From Clostridia bacterium (GTDB lineage Bacteria > Bacillota > Clostridia > UMGS1883 > UMGS1540), in contig JAFSCR010000023.1 of the NCBI GenBank assembly GCA_017436645.1, forward strand, positions 62,001-126,000: 64,000 nucleotides of DNA, read 5' to 3'. A model generated the notes under the pieces. The model was given only the letters and a program-made list of their open reading frames with translations. It had not been told where the DNA came from and made no database searches. Of the stretch, positions 61,261 to 64,000 are shown piece by piece. The translations under genes were made by a program, and so were the position numbers. Within the stretch, counting starts at the first letter, position 1; the number at the start of each line of letters is the position of its first letter.

Positions 61261-62535
61261 GTGCTTTTTCCTAAGTTTTATAACGAGATTCAAAGCGATA
61301 ATTTTCTAAAAAGCGGCGACGAGGTTGTGGTCGCTGTTTCGGGCGGATCAGATTCAGTATGTTTGTTGGATTTAATGGTGCGTGTAAGAGAAAAAATGAA
61401 TTTAAAACTCACTTGTGCTCATGTAAATCATAACTTACGGCCCGAGGCGGACGACGATGAGGCGTTTGTTCGTGACTTATGCAAAAAACTTGGGGTTTCG
61501 TTTGTATCTCATAACGTGGATGTAGCAAAGTTTGCACAGCAGAATAAAATGTCTATCGAACTTGCAGGCAGGGAAGTGCGATATGCTTTTTTTACATCTT
61601 TAGGAAAAGATGCCATTTTAACGGCTCATACAAAAAATGATGCAGCGGAAACGGTTTTGCTGCATTTAACCAGAGGCTGCGGCCTTAAGGGCCTTTGCGG
61701 AATTCCGAGACTTCGAAATGGTAAGATTTATCGTCCGCTTCTCTCTTTTTCAAAAAAAGAAATTGAATCGTATTTGCAGTCCCATTCAATCTCTTGGCGT
61801 GAGGATTCTACAAATCAGGATTCGTTTTATGCACGAAATAAAATTCGGAATGAAATCCTGCCAAAACTATTGGAAATGAACCCTGCTTTTCTTGAATCCG
61901 TTGAAAAAATGACTGCTGTTTTACAAGCGGAGAATTGTTTTTTAGAAAATGCGCTAAGCGAATATGCGTGGAAAAAAGAAGTGGGAGACAATATACATAT
62001 TTCTATATCATCTGTATTAAATATGTCGCCTGCTCTTCAAACACGAGCGCTTTCAAAAGTATTCGATAGTCATGACGAGATTATGGATGTTCTATCACTC
62101 ATGTATAAAGAAAACGGGAAACGAATTTCAGTTTCGCATGGCAGAATTGCTGAAAAGGATTATAACTTTATTGTTGTTTTTCAAAAAACAAATGCTCGCC
62201 TTATGCCTATTAAACTTCCGCTTCATGGCGAAGTGATTTTCGGAAACTATATTATAAAAATCGGAGAAGAGGGAATAGCGCTTCCTAAAGATGAATACAC
62301 AGTAAGATGCAGACAAAATGGTGACTTCTTTTCTCCTGAAGGGATATCCGGACACAAAAAAATCAAAGATTTTTTGAGTGAAAAGAAAATCCCATTAAGA
62401 CTTCGGGATGAAATTCCCATTATTACTCTGGGTGATAAGATTGTTTCTGTTTCGGATATGCGCCGAGATAATGCATTTGTTCCGAAAGACAACAATGTTA
62501 TTCATATAAATATTCAACCATTAAGACATGTGTAA
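61261..62535 (+). CDS. tilS: tRNA(Ile)-lysidine synthetase TilS
   Basis: TilS adds lysine to C34 of the AUA-decoding tRNA-Ile. The start is taken as GTG 61261, five bases after AAAGGAGG; the ATG at 61258 is only two bases away from that site. This gives 424 residues. VVVAVSGGSDSVCLLDL is the PP-loop. HVNHNLRPEADDDEAFV, LTAHTKNDAAETVLLHLTRG and RPLLSFSKKEIESYL follow. The C-terminal TilS domain (about 350-420) contains RRQNGDFFSPEGI-like substrate-binding residues. Its order tilS-hpt-ftsH is conserved across Firmicutes. Confidence 0.95.
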   Translation: MLFPKFYNEIQSDNFLKSGDEVVVAVSGGSDSVCLLDLMVRVREKMNLKLTCAHVNHNLRPEADDDEAFVRDLCKKLGVSFVSHNVDVAKFAQQNKMSIELAGREVRYAFFTSLGKDAILTAHTKNDAAETVLLHLTRGCGLKGLCGIPRLRNGKIYRPLLSFSKKEIESYLQSHSISWREDSTNQDSFYARNKIRNEILPKLLEMNPAFLESVEKMTAVLQAENCFLENALSEYAWKKEVGDNIHISISSVLNMSPALQTRALSKVFDSHDEIMDVLSLMYKENGKRISVSHGRIAEKDYNFIVVFQKTNARLMPIKLPLHGEVIFGNYIIKIGEEGIALPKDEYTVRCRQNGDFFSPEGISGHKKIKDFLSEKKIPLRLRDEIPIITLGDKIVSVSDMRRDNAFVPKDNNVIHINIQPLRHV

Positions 62536-62559
62536 GAAATAAGAAAGAAGGATATACTT

Positions 62560-63096
62560 ATGATAAATGACATTGAAAGGGTCTTAATTTCTGAAGAAAC
62601 ATTAAATCATAAGGTTGCTGAATTGGCAAAACAGATTTCAGCAGATTATGAAGGCAGAGATTTACTCTTTATTACCGTTCTAAAAGGAAGCTTTGTTTTT
62701 GCTTCAGATTTATTCAGACGTATTACAATTCCTGCAAAGGTGGATTTTATATCTGTATCAAGCTATGGTTCATCTACAAAAACGAGCGGCGTTGTAAAAA
62801 TAATTAAAGATTTGGATAAACCCATAGAAGGTCTTGATGTAATCATTGTTGAAGATATCCTTGACAGTGGTGTAACGCTAAACTATTTGTCGCAGATTCT
62901 TAAGCAAAGAGGCCCCAGAAGCCTTAAGATTTGCACAATTTTAAATAAACCTGATCGTCGCATTGCGCCAATTACTGCAGACTATGTCGGCTTTGACATT
63001 CCTGATGAGTTTGTTGTTGGATATGGTTTGGATTATGATGAGAAATACAGAAATTTGCCTTTTGTCGGCGTTTTAAAACGTTCTGTATATGAATAA
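62560..63096 (+). CDS. hpt: Hypoxanthine phosphoribosyltransferase
   Basis: This purine-salvage enzyme forms IMP and GMP from hypoxanthine or guanine and PRPP. The 178 residues include LLFITVLKGSFVFASDLFRR, FISVSSYGSSTKTSGVVK (flexible loop) and VIIVEDILDSGVTLNYL, the PRPP-binding motif. DYVGFDIPDEFVVGYGLDYD is the family C-terminus. GAAAGAAGGA precedes the ATG. Confidence 0.97.
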   Translation: MINDIERVLISEETLNHKVAELAKQISADYEGRDLLFITVLKGSFVFASDLFRRITIPAKVDFISVSSYGSSTKTSGVVKIIKDLDKPIEGLDVIIVEDILDSGVTLNYLSQILKQRGPRSLKICTILNKPDRRIAPITADYVGFDIPDEFVVGYGLDYDEKYRNLPFVGVLKRSVYE

Positions 63097-63124
63097 TCTT
63101 TGTATAAAAAAGTAATGTAAATAG

Positions 63125-64000
<876 letters not shown>

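Overview
The window looks like chromosomal DNA of a Gram-positive, endospore-forming member of the Bacillota, most likely class Clostridia. The evidence is SpoVT, a CtsR-McsA-McsB-ClpC operon, BirA with an N-terminal helix-turn-helix, the yybS-gdpP-rplI-dnaB and tilS-hpt-ftsH neighbourhoods, two proteins with S-layer homology (SLH) domains, VanW and DUF1858 proteins, and sigma-A promoters with 17-bp spacers in most intergenic gaps. I see no rRNA, tRNA, insertion sequence, prophage or CRISPR array. Genes are densely packed, and no stretch longer than 300 bases lacks a gene.

Layout. 1-7572 (+): the end of uppS, then cdsA-dxr-rseP, nusB-xseA-xseB-ispA, a flavodoxin-like protein and dgt. Together these cover lipid and isoprenoid precursor synthesis and nucleic-acid housekeeping. 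7653-12648 (+): the macromolecular synthesis cluster dnaG-rpoD-trmK, followed by nagA and a DUF1858 protein. 12701-15506 (+): two exported proteins, one with a VanW domain and one with stalk domains. 15536-19357 (+): an unusual four-gene cassette of two paralogous proteins of unknown family, a phosphotriesterase-family hydrolase and a creatinase-like M24 protein lacking most metal ligands. 19401-20740 (+): infC-rpmI-rplT behind an attenuator leader, with an AUC start codon for infC. 20756-28265 (+): Ktr/Trk potassium uptake, RNA and small-molecule methyltransferases, a flavoprotein, Hsp33, a duplicated P-loop ATPase and Nif3. 28307-29747 (+): gdhA.

29749-34239 (-): the protein-arginine-phosphorylation and Clp operon under a CtsR box. 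34262-35311 (-): birA. 35338-39719 (+): a cupin/XRE regulator and a spermidine/putrescine ABC transporter in the order potB-C-D-A, with clear operator-like repeats. 39739-41550 (+): an SLH protein whose signal peptide is interrupted by a stop codon. 41583-44417 (+): rnhB-yraN, then rpsB-tsf with its own leader. 44422-45292 (-): an inositol-monophosphatase-family enzyme. 45338-45977 (+): spoVT. 45979-55208 (-): a membrane protein, an esterase, the tig-clpP-clpX quality-control operon (the trigger factor has a histone-H1-like tail), a three-module SLH surface protein and galE. 55321-64000 (+): dprA, yybS-gdpP-rplI-dnaB, tilS-hpt and the 5' part of ftsH.

Most of the window is conserved core genome. 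The best candidate for something undescribed is the four-gene cassette at 15536-19357. Its gene content suggests a small hydrolytic pathway, but the substrate cannot be read from sequence. Several regulatory features also stand out: the AUC start of infC, the operators of the pot operon, and the signal-peptide nonsense codon.
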